Part shown: positions 6,378-7,778 of the stretch, piece by piece
Layout of the letters: every line of letters begins with the position of its first letter
How positions within the stretch are numbered: the stretch's first letter is position 1
Source of the DNA: SZUA-287 sp036397975
Lineage (GTDB): Bacteria > Bacteroidota > Ignavibacteria > UBA10030 > UBA6906
NCBI GenBank assembly: GCA_036397975.1
Contig: DASWHW010000102.1
Span: 1 to 7,778, forward strand
Length of the DNA stretch: 7,778 nt
Direction: 5' to 3'
Notes under the pieces: model-generated
Told to the model about the DNA's origin: nothing
Seen by the model: the letters and a program-made list of their open reading frames with translations, nothing else
The model's database searches: none
Translations under genes and position numbers: made by a program

Positions 6378-7292
6378 ATGCATATTCGTAGAATACTCCT
6401 TTTGGCATCAACCATCATCGTTGGAGAACTTGCCTTCGGCATGGTTCCTGAAGTTAGTACCAAGAACGACTCGCTGCACCTGAAAGTCATGACTTTCAAC
6501 ATTCGCTATGGTACTGCCAGTGACGGTGAAGATCAGTGGGAGAAAAGGAAGGAGATGCTATTCGAACTTCTCATGCGATACTCGCCCGATATTATTGGCG
6601 TACAGGAGGCTTTGCGGTTCCAGTTGGATGAGATTCGCCATGCTCTTCCCGAATACGCAGAAGTGGGCAGAGGACGAGACGATGGTAAGACCGGAGGGGA
6701 ATATTCGGCAATTCTTTTCCGGGTGGATCGCTTCACATCTCTCGAGGAAGAAACATTTTGGTTCTCTGACACCCCAACAGTTCCCGGGTCAGTGACGTGG
6801 GGTAATTCGTTTCCCAGAATCTGTACGTGGACCAGAATTGCTGAGAAAATGTCTGGGCGCTCGTTCTACGTATACAATGTGCATCTTGATCACGTCTCGC
6901 AGGCTTCGAGGGAGAAAAGTGTTGCGACTCTGGCACAGAAACTCCGGAGTCGCGAACATTCGGACCCGGTAATCGTCACCGGAGACTTCAATGCCGGTGA
7001 GAAGAATCGTGCGATCCAATTCTTAAAAGGACAAGAGTCACCCGGCGTGTCGGCCCCTAATGACGAGCGGATTCATCTGGTTGATTCGTATCGATGTCTG
7101 CACCCGCACGAGACAGCCGTCGGGACATTCCATGCTTTTAGCGGCAACAGGGGTGGGGAAAAGATTGATTTCATTTTTGTTGAGCGAGGGACAACTGTGG
7201 TTGAGGCAGCCATTCTTCATAACAGCCTGAACGGACGATATCCGTCCGACCATTTCCCGGTAACGGCACGAATAGTACTCCCACCGCCCTAA
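6378..7292 (+). CDS. Secreted endonuclease/exonuclease/phosphatase (EEP) family protein
   Basis: A 304-residue protein starting MHIRRILLLASTIIVGELAF, a typical Sec signal peptide with likely cleavage near residue 21-22. The mature part is one EEP (DNase I-like) domain with all family motifs: MTFNIRYG (38-45, N41), VQEA (75-78, metal ligand E77), VHLDH (168-172), VTGDFNA (200-206, D203 and N205), KIDFIF (262-267, D264) and SDHFPV (290-295, D291 and H292). The active site appears intact, so a Mg-dependent phosphodiesterase or phosphatase working outside the cytoplasm is expected. Substrate (nucleic acid, sugar phosphate, phospholipid) cannot be told. The frame is open back to 6216, but that extension runs over the tRNA terminator and would hide the signal peptide, so ATG 6378 is chosen; its ribosome binding site is weak (CTGGA). 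Confidence 0.88.
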   Translation: MHIRRILLLASTIIVGELAFGMVPEVSTKNDSLHLKVMTFNIRYGTASDGEDQWEKRKEMLFELLMRYSPDIIGVQEALRFQLDEIRHALPEYAEVGRGRDDGKTGGEYSAILFRVDRFTSLEEETFWFSDTPTVPGSVTWGNSFPRICTWTRIAEKMSGRSFYVYNVHLDHVSQASREKSVATLAQKLRSREHSDPVIVTGDFNAGEKNRAIQFLKGQESPGVSAPNDERIHLVDSYRCLHPHETAVGTFHAFSGNRGGEKIDFIFVERGTTVVEAAILHNSLNGRYPSDHFPVTARIVLPPP

Positions 7293-7304
7293 GAGTCTCT
7301 TAAA

Positions 7305-7778
7305 TCACTGTGGCACTGGCTTTGAAACTTCCCATTCTTTCAACCAATCCCACAGTTTCAACATCATCGGAACTCCCATCATACCACCGCCGAAGCCAAT
7401 GAGCCGCCGTGTGACAATATTGGACGGATTGATGTTAACTTGCTTCACCTTCGCAAGATCCATTTCAACGCCGAATTTTTCCGCCAGCCTGCCAAGGTAC
7501 CTGTTCATCCGTTGCCACGCCAGAGCTTCCGTATCATCAACGATTCCTTCCTTCCTGAGCGAATTCCCGATGGAATCGGCCAGGTGTCTCAGGAGCTTGT
7601 CTGCCTGCAACGCATTCCCCCACATGTCCAGTTCCCGCTGAACAGAGGAATGCCAGTTCATTCTTCGATCAAGTGCTTCTTGAGAAACAATTCCCGCCTC
7701 AGCAATCCTCAGCAGATTTTGGTTGAGAGTTTGCAAGAATGCGTTGCGTTGTAATGACGAAAATTGAATCGAGAAGTA
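7305..7778 (-). CDS. Unknown protein, partial (5' end beyond the window)
   Basis: A minus-strand frame of 158 codons open to the window edge. No ATG lies between 7736 and 7778 on that strand, and the upstream reading FSSLQRNAFLQTLNQNLL looks like continuous protein, so the start is probably outside. A TTG at 7736 is possible but has no ribosome binding site. The protein is mostly helical and charged (for example EALDRRMNWHSSVQRELDMW, then EALAWQRMNRYLGRLAEKFG), with a Gly/Met-rich hydrophobic segment FGGGMMGVPMMLKLWDWL near the C-terminus that could be a single membrane or surface-associated helix. I do not recognise the family. It converges on the EEP gene with a 12-base gap and no visible terminator between them. 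Coding is supported by length and sensible composition only. Confidence 0.6.
   Translation of the reverse strand, partial: YFSIQFSSLQRNAFLQTLNQNLLRIAEAGIVSQEALDRRMNWHSSVQRELDMWGNALQADKLLRHLADSIGNSLRKEGIVDDTEALAWQRMNRYLGRLAEKFGVEMDLAKVKQVNINPSNIVTRRLIGFGGGMMGVPMMLKLWDWLKEWEVSKPVPQ

Overview
The window looks like a chromosomal segment from a bacterium of the Bacteroidota/Ignavibacteriota/Chlorobiota (FCB) group. The evidence is an alternative complex III subunit (ActF type), an outer-membrane barrel with a short signal sequence ending in LNAQ, a fused MoaC-MoaB/MogA protein, and promoter elements that partly fit the TAnnTTTG pattern of these phyla. Base composition is roughly balanced by eye. 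The exact lineage cannot be fixed from this sequence.

Left part (1-2426, + strand). The window opens inside the last subunit gene of an alternative complex III respiratory quinol oxidoreductase. Fourteen bases later comes one long open frame that joins a complete, cytosolic-type hemerythrin domain to a signal-peptide-like segment and an outer-membrane beta-barrel of the alginate-export type. This architecture is topologically awkward. It may be a real fusion, two products made through an internal start, or a fusion caused by an indel.

Centre (2427-6083, + strand). A tightly packed five-gene cluster is mostly for molybdenum cofactor (Moco) synthesis: a small cysteine-less carboxymuconolactone-decarboxylase/AhpD-fold protein, moaA, a bifunctional moaC-moaB/mogA gene, a TSUP (TauE/SafE) membrane transporter and mobA. 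Three of the four junctions are TAATG, where stop and start share one base, which implies translational coupling. MoaA and the MoaC domain make cPMP from GTP, the MoaB/MogA domain adenylates molybdopterin, and MobA adds GMP. The MoaD/MoaE sulfur-transfer subunits and the MoeA metal-insertion enzyme are not in the window.

Right part (6080-7778). A promoter overlapping the mobA stop leads to an initiator tRNA-Met gene, followed at once by a strong intrinsic terminator. A secreted endonuclease/exonuclease/phosphatase-family protein follows on the + strand. It converges, with a 12-base gap, on a minus-strand gene of unknown function whose 5' end lies outside the window.

No insertion sequence, CRISPR array, phage module or obvious horizontal-transfer scar is visible. 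No stretch over 300 bases lacks a gene; the longest gap is about 180 bases (6197-6377).
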